Positions 24,457 to 36,565 of a DNA stretch of 64,000 nucleotides are shown piece by piece. The stretch is from Anaeramoeba flamelloides (lineage: Eukaryota > Metamonada > Anaeramoebidae), in the NCBI GenBank assembly GCA_027625915.1, contig JANTQA010000033.1:10292001-10356000 (forward strand), given 5' to 3'. The translations under genes and the position numbers were made by a program. Under the pieces are notes generated by a model, which did no database searches, was not told where the DNA came from, and saw only the letters and a list, made by a program, of their open reading frames with translations. Numbering within the stretch: position 1 is the stretch's first letter; every line of letters starts with the position of its first letter.

Positions 24457-25578
24457 TTAATCTTTTAAAGGGAAATAAGTAGCTGAGAATTTCTTTCTAG
24501 GGTGTACCCAATATTTAATAAATTCCTGACCACAAGTTTTTTTATGATGATCCCAATGCTTTTTTTGACATTCCTTTGAGCAATAAGGAACTATTCTTTC
24601 GGCCATCATACACCTTTTACAAACTAAAAATTCGTTACTTTTGTTTTCCCTTTTTTTGCAAAAGGAACACTCTTTTAATTCTGCATCGACACTGAGATCA
24701 AAATCTCCATCCTCTTCTTGGAGTTGAAGAATCCATTTGTCTACAATTTTTTTATATTCTTCGCTATCTTTCATCATATTATTTTCATTTTGTAATTTTC
24801 TTTGTTGATGAAAAAGTTGGATTTTATTTTCAAATTCCCTGTGTAAACTTTTAGTTTTTAATTCTTTCAATTTTAAATCTCTTTCCTTTTCTTTCAAATA
24901 TTTTTCATTGGTTAAACGTTGATTAATTTCTCTTTTTCCAAGATCGTGATCTTTTTGATTTTTTGACACATGCTTTTCTGTTATTATATTGTTTTCATTT
25001 TCACTTCCCCCATTCTTTTGGTTTGGATCATTTTTTTCGATTTGTTCTAAATTTTCTTTTTTTAATATTTTATCGAGCTGATTGTTTAAATTTTTTTCAT
25101 TATTTTTGAAATTTTGATTGTTTAAAAATTTTGATTGGATTTCTTTTTCTTTGTCAATTTTTTCATCTCCATACCATTCTTCATTTTCATTTTCATTTTC
25201 ATTTTCAGAATTTTCAGAATTTTCCTCATAACTTGAACTATATGTTGAAGAATTTTTTTCATTTTTTTTTTTATTTTGTGTTGTTGAATTTGAATCATCA
25301 CCCAGTGTAGTTTTTACTCGATCCCATTCAACAAAAGATTCATCAACACACTTTAAATCATAACACCTTTTTATTAAAGAATAAGATTCAACGGCATTAC
25401 ACTCTAATAATGAATCTATTACATAAGAATTAAATTGAGGTGTTTCTTTTTTCGGATTTTCAATTAATTCGTTTAATACCAAAATCACTTTTTTTCGAAT
25501 TTCGGGTATTTTTGCCCAATAACACCCCAAGTTGTGGATCGCTTGAAATGCATAAGATAAACCTCTTCCTTTTTTTTT
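24457..25578 (-). CDS. MYND zinc-finger protein with N-terminal DUF1186/HEAT-like domain, 5' incomplete
   Basis: The last exon codes for 373 residues and ends in TAA at 24457-24459. It begins after a TTAG acceptor at 25579-25580, and no in-frame ATG lies near its start, so one or more upstream exons are missing. Residues 1-95 (GLSYAFQAIHNLGCYW, FNSYVIDSLLECNAVESY, VDESFVEWDRVKTTLG) resemble from memory the helical repeats of DUF1186 and HEAT-type proteins. Residues 100-285 are a charged Asn/Glu/Lys coiled-coil linker. Residues 305-350 are a complete MYND finger, C-x2-C-x12-C-x2-C, then YCSKECQKKHW and HHKKTC. MYND fingers bind proline-rich peptides, so a protein-interaction adaptor is likely; no SET domain is visible, so not an SMYD methyltransferase on this evidence. 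The MYND call is firm and the first domain is tentative. Confidence 0.88.
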   Translation of the reverse strand, partial: KKKGRGLSYAFQAIHNLGCYWAKIPEIRKKVILVLNELIENPKKETPQFNSYVIDSLLECNAVESYSLIKRCYDLKCVDESFVEWDRVKTTLGDDSNSTTQNKKKNEKNSSTYSSSYEENSENSENENENENEEWYGDEKIDKEKEIQSKFLNNQNFKNNEKNLNNQLDKILKKENLEQIEKNDPNQKNGGSENENNIITEKHVSKNQKDHDLGKREINQRLTNEKYLKEKERDLKLKELKTKSLHREFENKIQLFHQQRKLQNENNMMKDSEEYKKIVDKWILQLQEEDGDFDLSVDAELKECSFCKKRENKSNEFLVCKRCMMAERIVPYCSKECQKKHWDHHKKTCGQEFIKYWVHPRKKFSATYFPLKD

Positions 25579-26559
25579 CTAATTATAAGATTAAAAAAAA
25601 AAAAATGTGTTTAAATTAAAATTTAGCATAATTTGATATGTTGATTATTTTTTTTTTTAATCAATAATATTGAATTTTTTCTTTATAAAAATAATTAATT
25701 AATTATTAAAAGTTAAATTTGAATTGTTTTTTCATTTTATGTGAAATTTTTATTTTTTAAACTGATTTTTTCAAAATAACTCTAATAAAATGATCACAAA
25801 ATTATAAACATCCCTTGAAAACACCAACATCAAATTTAGGAATTCAAACTTTACTAAATTTTCTTTGTTAGCTCTATTTTTTATACCCCCCCCCCTTTTT
25901 TTTTCTTTTTTTCCCATTTTAAGTTCCCACCCGATTTTTTTTTGAATAAAATTTGAGAAAAAGCTAATATTATTCCCCATGTTGACATAAAGAAGGATAT
26001 TAACTTGAGTTATCAACTATAGATTGCATTTATTTGGTCTTTAAATAAATATCTTTGGCAAATGGTATATTATCCTAGTAACCCATATTCTTTTTTTTAC
26101 CCAAAGTAAGATGTTAACAATCTTGCTCTTGTGCAATAAATATTTTTCAAATTTAAAAAAATGTGAATACTGGACCAAATATTATGAAAACATAAACCAC
26201 TTTGTTTGGTATTATGGAATATATTCATTTATTAGAACCAAATGGAAAAAAAATATCAAGAATTTTAGATAAACAATTCTAAAGAAAAAAGTTATTCTGA
26301 GAAAAAATACTCAGAATCTATTTAATCTGATTAATTAAAATTATATTAATAATTGCTCTTGTCGAGAATTTTTTATCAAAGCTATTATGGTTGGAAAATT
26401 TAAGGTAATGAAGAAAAAATGATCATAAAAAAATAAAAATTATTAAAAAAGTGAAAAATAAATAAATTTGGGTACCTAGCGCCCAAACCTTTCTGAAGTG
26501 GTGTTTTTTTTTTTTTTGATTCAAAACAATTGATTTTAATCCACTCTTTTAAATGTAAG

Positions 26560-27440
26560 AAAACCTAACGACAGTGGAATACCAATTAATAATCACAGAA
26601 TGCCTAAGTTTTATTTATTATTAATAATATTTTTATCGGGTTACTACCTCCCCTGTGAATTTTGGGGAAATGTCTTCAAGTAATAAGGTTTTTTTTTTTT
26701 AATTTAAGAAATAAAAACTAACTGAGGTTTTCCAGAATTCAAAAGAATTAAGTAAAATCTTTGATTTTCCTCTATTCTTTTAAATTTTGGAAAAACTAAC
26801 TGAGGTTTTTTTGATGCTTTATGTTTTAATTGTTAAGTGTTCTAGGTTTTTTTGAGATTTTCTATTTTATTTCGAAAATCCATAGATTTTCGTGGGTTTT
26901 TTTCACTTTTTATTTATTTGGAAAACCAATAGATTTTTGTTTGGTTTTTTTGAGTTTTAAAATAAACAGAAAATTTTAATAAATTTTCGATTTATTTCAA
27001 AAAGTAAAAAAAAACCTAGAACACTTCACAAATAAATAGAAAACCTCAAAAAAACCTAGAACACTTCACAAATAAACAGAAAACATCAAAAAAACCCAAC
27101 TAAAATCAATAGATTTCACAAATAAATAGAAAACTCAAAAAAACCTAACGAAGATATATTGATTTTAGGAATAAACAGAAAATTCAAGAAAAGTTAATGA
27201 CAACATTTTTTATTTAATTCCAGAAATAAAAAGAAATTTTGAAAAATTTTCTTTTTAATTCTAAAATTAAAAAAAAAAAATAACGATAGTTTTCCAGTAT
27301 TCAGAAGTATTAAGTAAAATATTTGATTTCCCCCGATTCTTTTAAAATCCAGAAAACATAACGAAAAGTGCCGTCAACCGACTAGGTATTTTTTTAATTT
27401 ACGAAATTAAAAAAAAAACTAATGACAATAAATAAATTTT
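26560..27440. repeat. Cluster of 'GGTTTTCCAGAATTC' palindromic repeats
   Basis: Several tandem and inverted units built from GGTTTTCCAGAATTCAAAAG, AAATCTTTGATTTTCCTCTA, TTCTTTTAAATTTTGG and AAAACCTAACG, followed by six or so short blocks carrying AAAAAAACCTAGAACACTTC. Single copies of the same motif occur at 33590-33850, 36470-36560, 48515-48640 and 53440-53760. No coding potential. Confidence 0.65.
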
Positions 27441-27994
27441 TAATTTGGCCCTGTAAATGATATTACTATTATTTATTTTAATATATTTAAATTGTTTTTC
27501 TTCTTATTTCTTTTTGTGTTTTGATAAAATTTTCTTTAGTTAATCTTATTTTTGAATCAATAAATAAATTATCAACTAATAAATAAATATTTAACAAAAT
27601 TTCAAAAAATCATAGATGGTATTTCAAGGTTTTCAACAAATAAAAAAAAGGGGGGGGGGTCATCAACAAGAATTGCTCTTATGTTAATTTAAATGATAGT
27701 AAGATTGTATTTTTTTTTTTTATTACTTTAAGCAACGTTAAAACTATATCCTCCCAAAATTGTTTTTTATAAACGGTGTCTTCCAAGTTTTTTTTTTATT
27801 AAAAAATTAGTATGTATTTTTTGATTATTAATATAAAGCATGACTACAAAATTTAAGAAATTATCATTAATCAGTGAAATTATCCATTTGTTAGTGAAAA
27901 ATTAGATAAAGATAAATATTTGATAATTTTTTTTTTATCATTGTTTTTTTAAAATATTTTTTTTAATTATTATTGTATTATTGAAAATGTGTAA

Positions 27995-28620
27995 ATTACA
28001 CTCCAATTGTTATTTTACTTAAATTTCTTTTAGAAAATTTTAGGCGTAAAATCATAAATTTCACGATTATTCTGTGGAAAGAGCAGACCCAAAATTTATT
28101 TTTAATGTTGAAAAAGCAAAAACAAAAAAATTGAAAAGAAAAAAGGAACAAAAGTTAAATAAAATTTGAAATTTAAAAAGGTTTATAAGAAGCAATTGGT
28201 AAAAAATAAAATAAAAAAAATCAATGCTATCATTTAATTAAGAACACCAAAAACCACAACCAAAATATTTTTGGTTAATTTAGTTTATTTTGAAAGTTGA
28301 TCGTGAATGTTCGTTTTGGTGATCGTTGTTTAATTATCGCAATTTATTTTTTTATTTTTTTCTCTCGTTTGATTTAACTCTTTGGTATTTTTGCCTTTTT
28401 TTTTTTCATTTTTATTTTCAATTTATTTGTAGTTTTGAAAGAAAGTGTATTTTTACTTTTTTTGGTTTTAATAATTTTCCTTTGTTGTAAATTTGTTTAT
28501 TTGCTCTTGTTTTTTTTTATGTATAAAGCTACTTTTATTGGTTTATCCTTAAGGGTCAAGTTACTTCCCGCGGCTTTGCTCAATACTCAAAGAGCGACTT
28601 GCCATGAAAAAATATATTGT
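27995..28620 (-). repeat. Dispersed repeat, inverted relative of 55370-55830
   Basis: The reverse complement aligns by eye with 55370-55830: GAACATTCACGATCAA against GAACATTCATGATCAA, TTTTTGGTGTTCTTAATTAA in both, ACTTCTTATAAACC-type block in both, then ATTTATGATTTTACGCC against ATATGTGATTTTAGGC. The 5' part includes a GC-richer patch at 28557-28606 that can fold (CAAGT...ACTTG outside, GCTTTG...CAAAG inside). Nature unknown. Confidence 0.55.
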
Positions 28621-28654
28621 TTATTTGCACTTCTTTTGGTTGAAAAAATTCAAA

Positions 28655-28985
28655 TATAAAAAAAAATTCACAGGATCACAATTTCAAAAAATTCAACTAA
28701 TAAAAAAAAAATTCATGGGTTATCTTTGATAAAAAATTCAATTAACAAAAAAAAATTTTAAAAGAATCCTCAATTTCATAAAATATAACAAAAAAAAAAT
28801 TTACAGATGATCTAATTGAAAAAAAATTCAAATACAGAAAAAAAAAGCATAAAGATCTTCAATTTTTTTCAAAAGCAAAAATTCAAAAGAAAAATACATA
28901 GAATCTATTAAATAAAAATTCAATAACTAAAAAAAAAGTTTGAAATGCAATTAACAATTTCAAAAATTCAAATTTATAAAATAAT
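28655..28985 (+). repeat. Degenerate tandem repeat, unit about 55 bp
   Basis: Five to six units with the pattern AAAAAAATTCA..GGATC..CAATTTCAAAAAATTCAA..TAA. Units differ in length because of A-runs. A related array in the opposite orientation lies at 38015-38410. Confidence 0.55.
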
Positions 28986-30915
28986 ATTAAATTTTTCTTT
29001 TTTTATATTTCCAAATGCTAAAATCTCTTCAATTTGTAACAAATTGTTTTCTTTAGGTACAAAATCAATTTAATGCAATTTAATCTAATTTTTAGTTGTT
29101 TTAAAACCCTTTCTATATTTAACAAAGACAGGATTTTGTAACATTCTTTGGATAAAAATAGCTCATTTGAAAAATGAAAAAATATAATCTTCTGTATATA
29201 AAAAAGCGCCAAAGAGTGACACTTTGGAAATGACACAGTTTGTATTAAAAATTATATATTCTAACTGGATTTAAATTAGAAATTGAGCACTGTTCTTTTG
29301 GCGCCTTTTTCTAAAAATTTCCTAGTTTTTGATTGTTAATTTTTAGAGATAGATCATTACATCCTATATTGATTGGTTTTTAATTGTAATTAAACACTCA
29401 TAAAAATTACTAAATTTTTTTAATCCATTTCAGAAAATTATTTTTCGCCATAACGACTCGGCCCTTAAAAGAAAAAATAGGACGCTTACTTTCTTTAAAA
29501 TAAATTATATTTGTTACAAACAATTTTTTTAATTGAAAAAATCAACAGAATGTTATAGATATATCTCTTCAATTGGATTTATTAAATCCTTTCCCGTAAA
29601 TCCACACTAAGCCAAATTTCAAAATGAGGGGCAAACTTTTTTTTATTATTTTTTTTCTTTTTGCATTTGTCTTTCAAAAAATACAATGATTACACAATAT
29701 TTTTATTGTATTAATCTATATTGGTTATTATCTTTAAAGACTTTATTAAAATACCTTATAATCCAAAAAAAAAAACAATTAAACAACTTTTTTACTGATG
29801 AAAAATCTGTCCCTATTTTTGAAATTAAGCTTATAATATCAATATAAAAGTATCGATCCGTTACTTAATATTCTCAAATATGACATATTTACAATTGAAA
29901 TCAAAATTCAAATTAAATAATTATTTTTAGAAAGAGAAAATTTTCTTATTATGATCAAATTGTTAGTAATTTGTAGGATGTCTTATTTTGAGATATTTCT
30001 GTTCGAAAATATGACAAAATTTTAAACCATTATTATTCCCTGGCAAAAATGGCCAATTGCTGTTTAGTTCTCATTCTGAAAACTGACAATTGTTGTTTAA
30101 TTATACTGCTATTTTCCAATTAAGAAATGAATATTTTTCTTTCACCTTCCAAAAAATTTTACAAATCATATTTGATAAAAAAGCGACTGATCTTTCCAAA
30201 ATGAATTAGAAATGGTATTTTTAATGATGTAACTAGGCTCTTTCTTATTGAACTTTGAGATAAAATTAGAATTTTGGTAATTAGATTTGATTAGTAATTA
30301 ATTTGTTTGTGTATTGATTCGGATATTTTGGGTTATTCAGGAAAACAATTTTCCACACTCCTCTAATTATCAAAATGATAATTCCAAAAAGAAATTTGAG
30401 ATTTTGTGTGAAAGCCCTGAGTTAGATCTTTGTTTGGAAAAGAAAATAGAGAACCCTCTTTCTTGAAAACTTTTTTTTAACTTGGAAAACACAAAAAGAA
30501 AAAAGAAAAAAGAAAAAAGAAAAATTAAAAAAAAAATCAAGATCTTATTGTAAAGAGATCAGGGAATTTTTTTGTTGAAGAATAACAGAGCTTTAGTTTT
30601 GATTTTAATTGTAACAAACACTTTTATTAAATTTTGTTTTTTATTCTTTTCATCGATCCTGGAACTGAAAACAAAGAATATCAAAAGAAAATCTTTGCTT
30701 GTTTTTTTTTCTTGAAGAATGAAAAGATAAAAACAAATCACTTTATTTGACAATAGAAAGAAAAAAAATTTTTAAAATGTGTAACCAAACAAAAAAAATG
30801 TAACAAAAAAATGAATTGCATTGGTAAAAGTAACAAAAAAAAAATGGAAAAGAAACATGGAGCTAACTTTTCCAATTTTGCAAAATAAAAAAGAATTTTA
30901 AAAAAAAAAACATAC

Positions 30916-31479
30916 TTTTACATATTCAACCAAGTAAGGCAACAAGGAGTCACCAGAGTATTTACAAATTTGGATAAACTCATCAACAAAATCTTCATTT
31001 TCAAAATCGAAAATGCCTATTATTGGGATGAGGGGTTCTAAAAATTTTATACATCCATCTGAATTTCTTTCAAATTTGATTCTTTTTTTTTTATGATTTT
31101 TGTTATTTTGGTTTGTTTGATCTTTTTTGTGAGAAGAATACACTTCTCGATACTCTTGTTCAACTGTTCTTTTAACAATTAGTTTTAATATTATTAATGC
31201 GTGCAGTGTTGCATAATATTCTGGGTTGTTTTTTTTCACTTCGAAGTGGAGCCTATAATCACGAGAAAATTTACTTAATTTGTCGATATCATGGACGCTC
31301 CATTTCACTTTTGAATAGACCCGAGTTTTTTTCGGATCCACTTTATGCGGATCTCCTAATGTTAAGAGATCTGCAAGTGTTCCAGTATATTTGACTTTTT
31401 GGACAATAAATGGGCTGTCCCATGTTGTTAAAATTGCCGGCTTTGAACGTTTCCCTCGTTGTTTTGGGTTGTTTGACAT
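30916..31479 (-). CDS. Unrecognised protein, first exon only
   Basis: I do not recognise this protein. The ATG is at 31477-31479 and the frame is open for 188 residues, then the codon for Lys is followed by GTATGT at 30915-30910, a good donor. Reading on would add only VCFFF and a stop in a poly-A run, so an intron is more likely than an end. The sequence is well balanced in amino acids, unlike the junk frames around it: KRSKPAILTTWDSPFIVQKV, GTLADLLTLGDPHKVDPKK, YSKVKWSVHDIDKLSKFSRD, then a His/Lys/Asn-rich linker (about 118-135) and a second block CIKFLEPLIPIIGIFDFEN with YSGDSLLPYLVEYV. It looks soluble and mainly helical, with no signal peptide, membrane segment or zinc motif. No downstream exon was found down to 25.6 kb on this strand. 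Confidence 0.75.
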
Positions 31480-32957
31480 AATTTATTTTTGAAAAAATTT
31501 AAAGAAAAATATAAAAGATCGGAAAATGGTTTTTTGTTCTTCAGAAAAGTTAATTCTAAATATAAAAGGTTCAGACTAAAACGTTAATTCTGTTTTTTTC
31601 TGGTGCTTTTGAACCACTCTTGTTTTTTTTTTGAGAATAGATAGCGAATTTAAGGTAATTAATCCAAAATTATTTTTTCTTAAAATTGGCACAGATGGAA
31701 CTAAAGAAAGTCACTGAGAAATAGTTCTGTTTAAAAAGCTCTAATTGTAAAATAGTTTTTTTCTTAATGCTGGTAAATGTGTCGGACAAAACAATTCGCC
31801 ATGTCCAAGTTTTTCATATCGCCAATGCCAGTGAGTATTTGATATCACTTTATAATTTGGCTTTTAAAAATCAACAGGATACCAATAGACTGGTTGTCTC
31901 ATAGTATAACCTTATGAAGAAATATTATGTCCAAAAAAGGAAAATTAAGAATTTGTCTCGTCATTGTATTTGGAATTCAGGAGGAATATAAATTTGAATT
32001 GATTATTTTTTAGTTGAATTCTGAAATCTGATTCTCACTTATCTTTTATAACCCGTATGATGTAAACCCACCTAAAGAAGAATAAAAAGCACTAATTAAA
32101 TAAAGAAAGTTTACTCTTACATATATTTGGTTGTATACTTTATTTATCAAAGAAAAATAGAATTAAATTAAAATTCAAAATGTTTCACCCAGTTAAAACT
32201 GTTTAAACAATCACAATAATATAATTTCATTTAAATTGGAAATAATTTTGATTTTTTGAAAAATAAGAAAAAAATTGTTTCATCTTTTAGTTTTTGTTTT
32301 CATTTCATTGTTAGAATTGCGTAATTTATTTAGTTCTTTCAATAATTTTTTTGAATAGTTAATATTGTGTTAAAGTTGAGTTCTTCAAAATAAAAGAACA
32401 CACATAAAATTTTTCAATAGTATCTAAACATTTGATCAATCAATAGTTCCTAATCGAATTTTTAGTTATTTGCAATGTATTTTTTTTTAGCCCTTCTCCA
32501 AAAATTTTAACACACCCACGATTTATTTGTATTGATTATTATTTTTTTGTTTTGGAAGTCTTAGAATTTATAAAAAAGTGTTTAAATTTCAATTGAAGAA
32601 TGATTTTAATTTAATATTTCTTCAAGAATTGACTAAATAAGATTTTTTTTTTTCAAAAATTGAATTTTGGTTTGTTAAAAATTTTAAATTGGAGTTTATT
32701 TAAATGAAAACATTTTTTTTTTTTTTTTTCTTTATTCTGAAAATCTCAATAGTAAAAAAAAGTTTTTTGGTTTCTTGTTTTCAATTGAATATTTCTTCAA
32801 CCCCCGATAAATTGTGTCGAAACTCATTACCAATTAACTTTCTGACTTTTAAGAAATTTTTAATATTAGCATTGAAAAATTATTGAAATATTTTAGTTAC
32901 CTAAAAAGTTGATTTTTTTATTTTAATTTTTTTAAAAAAAAAAATTATAAAGATATA

Positions 32958-33156
32958 GAATCAGTTCCACTTTTAAGACAAAAACTTTCAAGCAAATTTA
33001 ATGAGCAAAAAAATCTTTAATTAAAGCAATTTTTGTAATTATTTTTTTTTTTACAAAAATTATTATACTAAGATTTGAATCTGGTGTTTTGATTTTAACT
33101 TTTTTTATATGCCTTAAATTTCGTTCCTATCTTGTTTCTTAAATTGGAATGCGTTG
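32958..33156. mobile_element. MITE, family 1 copy C, strongly decayed
   Basis: The palindrome is still visible (TCAGTTCCACTTTTAAGACA at the left, CCTTAAATTTCGTTCCTATC near the right, GGAATGCGTTG at the end), but arms match each other and the other copies poorly. TA flanks both ends. It is the oldest clear copy. Confidence 0.7.
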
Positions 33157-33909
33157 TATTTTTTCAGACAAAAACTTGTATTATATTCAAAATTTTGATA
33201 ATTTTGAAAAAATAAAATCTATGTAACATAAATATAATTTGTAATTTCCTTTTTTTTTTTGTTTTAGAATCAAAATAATTTTTTTTTTCTTTTGGATAAC
33301 TCATAATTATATAAGAAATCACATAATTCGGATCAAAGAATCAATCCAAATACACAAAAATAAGAAAATATTTATTAATAATATCCAATATTCCATATAA
33401 TCAAAGATAGTTTATTTTTCTTCTCATTCGTCAATGATAAAGAATTCAATTATTCTTTATTGGAATTTCTAAAAAACAATTTGATAATTAGGGAAGTGCT
33501 TTTAAGTGCTGTGTGGTGCCTATGATATCAAGTTTTTCTTGGTATTTTCTTTTTTTATTAATAAATTACATTGATTTTCCAAATTCAGAGAAAACACAAG
33601 AAAAACTAGCTGTATTTTTTTTTAATTTAGGAAATAAAAATAAAATTTTGTAACTTTTCTTCCCATTTCCCAAAATAAAAAAAAAAAACATTGGCATTTT
33701 TCCAGAATTTTAAAAAAGGGGATGAAATCAAATATTTGTAGCTTTTCTTTTAAATTCTGGAAAAGATAACCTCGGTTTTCTTAGTGTTCACTTTTTTTCT
33801 TTTAAATATATTGAAATTGCAAATAAAAAGAAAGCTCGAGAAAACCTATTGATGGTTTTTTTATCCAATTCTTGTTTTTTTTTTTTTTTTGTAATTATTT
33901 TGGTTTTCT

Positions 33910-33946
<37 letters not shown>

Positions 33947-34128
33947 ATTTCCAAAAAGATGGGGTGTTTTTTTTTTATATTTCATAAAAAATAATCTTTT
34001 TTAGTGGTGGTAATCATTAATTAACAATACCAAATTAAATTCAATATTTATACCAATTGAACCAACTGCTTATGTATTTAATTCAAAATATATTAGTTGA
34101 AATATTCACAAAAAAATGAAAAAAAATA

Positions 34129-34750
34129 CAGTCTTTTCAAGTCTACCATAAAATTATAAATAAAACAGAATTTATTTTTCTATTCTTATTTTACATTTTC
34201 AAAAAATTCGGAAATAAGAGTTATTATTTACAGTCAGTTTCACTTTTAAGGCACAAACTTTCAACGAAATTTAAGGCACAAAAAAATCTCAAATTAAAGC
34301 ACAATTTTTTGGAATTTTAATTTTCACAAATTATTTTACTAGAATTTGAATTGTGTGCCTTAATTTGAGATTTTTATTGTGCCTTAAATTTCGTAGAAAG
34401 TTTGTGTCTTAAAAGTGAAACTGACTGTAAAAAAAAAATTCAATAAATAAGCTATTATTCAAATTTTTGAAGATTCATGAAGAACTTTAAAATATTGTTC
34501 AAAAAAGGTAAATTTTTAAAGATTAGTCAATATTGATATTTTTTTGAGCTGTTTTGGTCCAATAATTTTTAAGTTTCATGTGATCTTGATTTTTTTTTTA
34601 TTGATGTTCCAAAATTTGAACAATAGCTTATTTATTGAAATTTTTTTTTAAATAATAACTCTTATTTCCGAATTTTTTGAAAATGTAAAATAAGAATAGA
34701 AAAATAAATTCTGTTTTATTTATAATTTTATGGTAGCCTTGGAACGGCTG
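34129..34750. mobile_element. Long-arm MITE, family 2 copy 2, split by a family 1 MITE
   Basis: The ends CAGTCTTTTCAAGTCTACC and GGTAGCCTTGGAACGGCTG match those of the 10418-10817 element, and TA flanks both sides. Arms are about 100 bp (ATAAATAAAACAGAATTTAT, AAAATTCGGAAATAAGAG and complements). Removing the nested copy at 34231-34427 with one TA leaves 423 bp, close to the 400 bp of copy 1. The inner sequence differs from copy 1, so the two belong to subfamilies sharing only their ends. Confidence 0.88.
34231..34427. mobile_element. MITE, family 1 copy D, nested
   Basis: Well preserved palindrome of 197 bp from CAGTCAGTTTCACTTTTAAG to the mirrored end, with TA at 34229-34230 and 34428-34429. 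It lies within one arm of a family 2 MITE, so family 1 was still moving after that family 2 insertion. Confidence 0.9.
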
Positions 34751-35649
34751 TAGCACATTTTTTGTTTAAAGTAATGTATGACCAATTTCAATAAAAATTG
34801 GAAATGTGGAAAGTGTACAAATGATTTTTTAAACAATCAAATTAAATTCATATATTTCAATTATATTGGATATTTTGTTGAGATTATACAAGTTATGAAA
34901 ATGTTTTTTGATAAAAAAGAAAATAATAAAAACCAATTTTCGTACATTAAAAATATCAGATAAAATCGAGATCAGATATTTGTATATATTTCATTTCTGC
35001 AATAATATACTAAGAAAAAAATTGAATTATTATCCTGAACCAATGAATGGGTTTTAATTTTTTTATATATAAATCATTGTTTGAAGATATAGTTAAATAA
35101 ATATATTTTAAAATAAATTTTCCCCACTATCTTGGAAATAGCTTATAACTACTAGTGTATTTTACAATGTTCAAAAATAATTGAAGGAAATAGAATATTT
35201 AACACTTTCCTTTTAAAACATAAGGAAAATAAATGCTTAAAATTAAAAAATTAATTCCCCAGCTTCAAAATAAATAAATAAAAAAAAATTGTTTGAAGAA
35301 AATTATTCCTTTTAGAACTACAAATATTAATTGTCCAGGTTACTTATTTAATATTTTTTTAATAATTTAATTGTAAATTTTATTTTATAGAAATATATTG
35401 AAACTATACAAGTTATGAAATTCATTTGAGTTTATAACCACATTTGAAACTTACAATTCCCGAATTGATGTAATTTTTGTGTTGTTTTTATAAATTATTC
35501 TTAAAGGGGGTGTGGGTTAATTTTTAAAATTTTTAATTATTTTTTATTTTACCAAACACATTGAATAAAAATATTTAAGGCCAAAATAAAAAATAACTAA
35601 CCGATAAAATAATTGATGAATTGTATAATGATTTGAGTGTATAGATTTT

Positions 35650-36300
35650 CATAACATTAGATATTTTCGGGGTTGGTATATTCCGAGTGGATACACTATC
35701 TCCCATTTTGTTAGCTCTAATTTCACCTTTTATTTTATTAAAAATTATACCATTAACAAATCATTGTCAAATCTTTGTAAATGATTTAATCCTAATTATA
35801 AAAGGAAATAAAATACAAGTACATCGGAAATTAAATTCAATATATGAAATTATTATCCAATTTGTATTAAAACCAAATAAAGATAAAATATTCATATCAA
35901 AAGATTTAAAAAAAATTAAATATTTAGGTATTCATTTAGAGAAAATTTCACATATAGTTTATAATTTAAAAAAATCTAAAGAAACATATAACAACTGTAA
36001 ACAATTCTTCAATAACAATTCTTTTGTTAATAGTTTAAAAATTAGATTATTTAAATTTTTTATATTAAGTTAATTAACATTTGGATTAGAAATTTTTAAT
36101 TAGGAAATAAAAACTTCAAATTATTTGAATACTTGGATTAATCCATGTATTACTGAAATTTGTAAAATATTTCGAAATACACCAATTCTTATTTACAAAA
36201 CAAGAATTGAAAATTGAAAATATGATAATTTCAATAAATAAAAAGAAATATTTAAATTAAAAAATAAATTAAATAGTTTATCTCTCCATATTTAAAAAAA
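35650..36300 (+). pseudogene. Remnant of a LINE-type reverse transcriptase
   Basis: The longest open piece (35687-36073) carries degenerate but ordered reverse transcriptase landmarks: DTLSPILLALISPF (the GDxLSPxLF block), then HCQIFVNDLILIIKG in the position of the FxDD catalytic block, then IKYLGIHLEK (the KYLGI block). Beyond it, other frames still suggest LTFGLEIFN and WINPCITEI, as in LINE C termini. The order and wording fit non-LTR retroposons. The copy is old and inactive, with several breaks, and no ends or tail are recognisable. Confidence 0.7.
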
Positions 36301-36565
36301 AATAATAATATTTAGAACAAAAATAAAAGCACTGTTAATTTTTCAAATATATCTCATTAGAAATAAATAAATCGTATGATAAAGATTCAATTAAATAAGT
36401 GTTTTGTTGGTATTTTATTTCAGAAAGACATATATAATTTAAGAAATTTTCGGTTTATCGCTTAAAAAAAACCTAGACAATTGCCTAGGTTTTCCAGAAT
36501 TCAAAAAAATTGAGCAAAATAGAAACTATTCCAAATATTTGGAAAAACCTAAAATCAAAAAATGC

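Larger units (their letters stand above)
25579..30915. other. Gene-free stretch of 5.3 kb with repeats
   Basis: This should contain the missing 5' exon(s) of the MYND gene and the 3' exon(s) of the gene at 30916-31479, but I cannot identify either. It holds a C10 tract (25886-25895), a cluster of AAACCTAACG-type palindromes (26560-27440), a G10 tract (27650-27659), a dispersed repeat (27995-28620) and a degenerate tandem array (28655-28985). Confidence 0.5.

Noticed and set aside
28557-28606. Candidate small structured RNA or tRNA
   Set aside because: It folds partly but lacks a tRNA cloverleaf, A/B boxes and the motifs of U1-U6 snRNAs; kept only as part of a repeat.
28435-28659. Plus-strand frame ending LPAALLNTQRATCHEKIY
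   Set aside because: It overlaps a dispersed repeat (27995-28620) whose other copy is not open, so it is not a gene.
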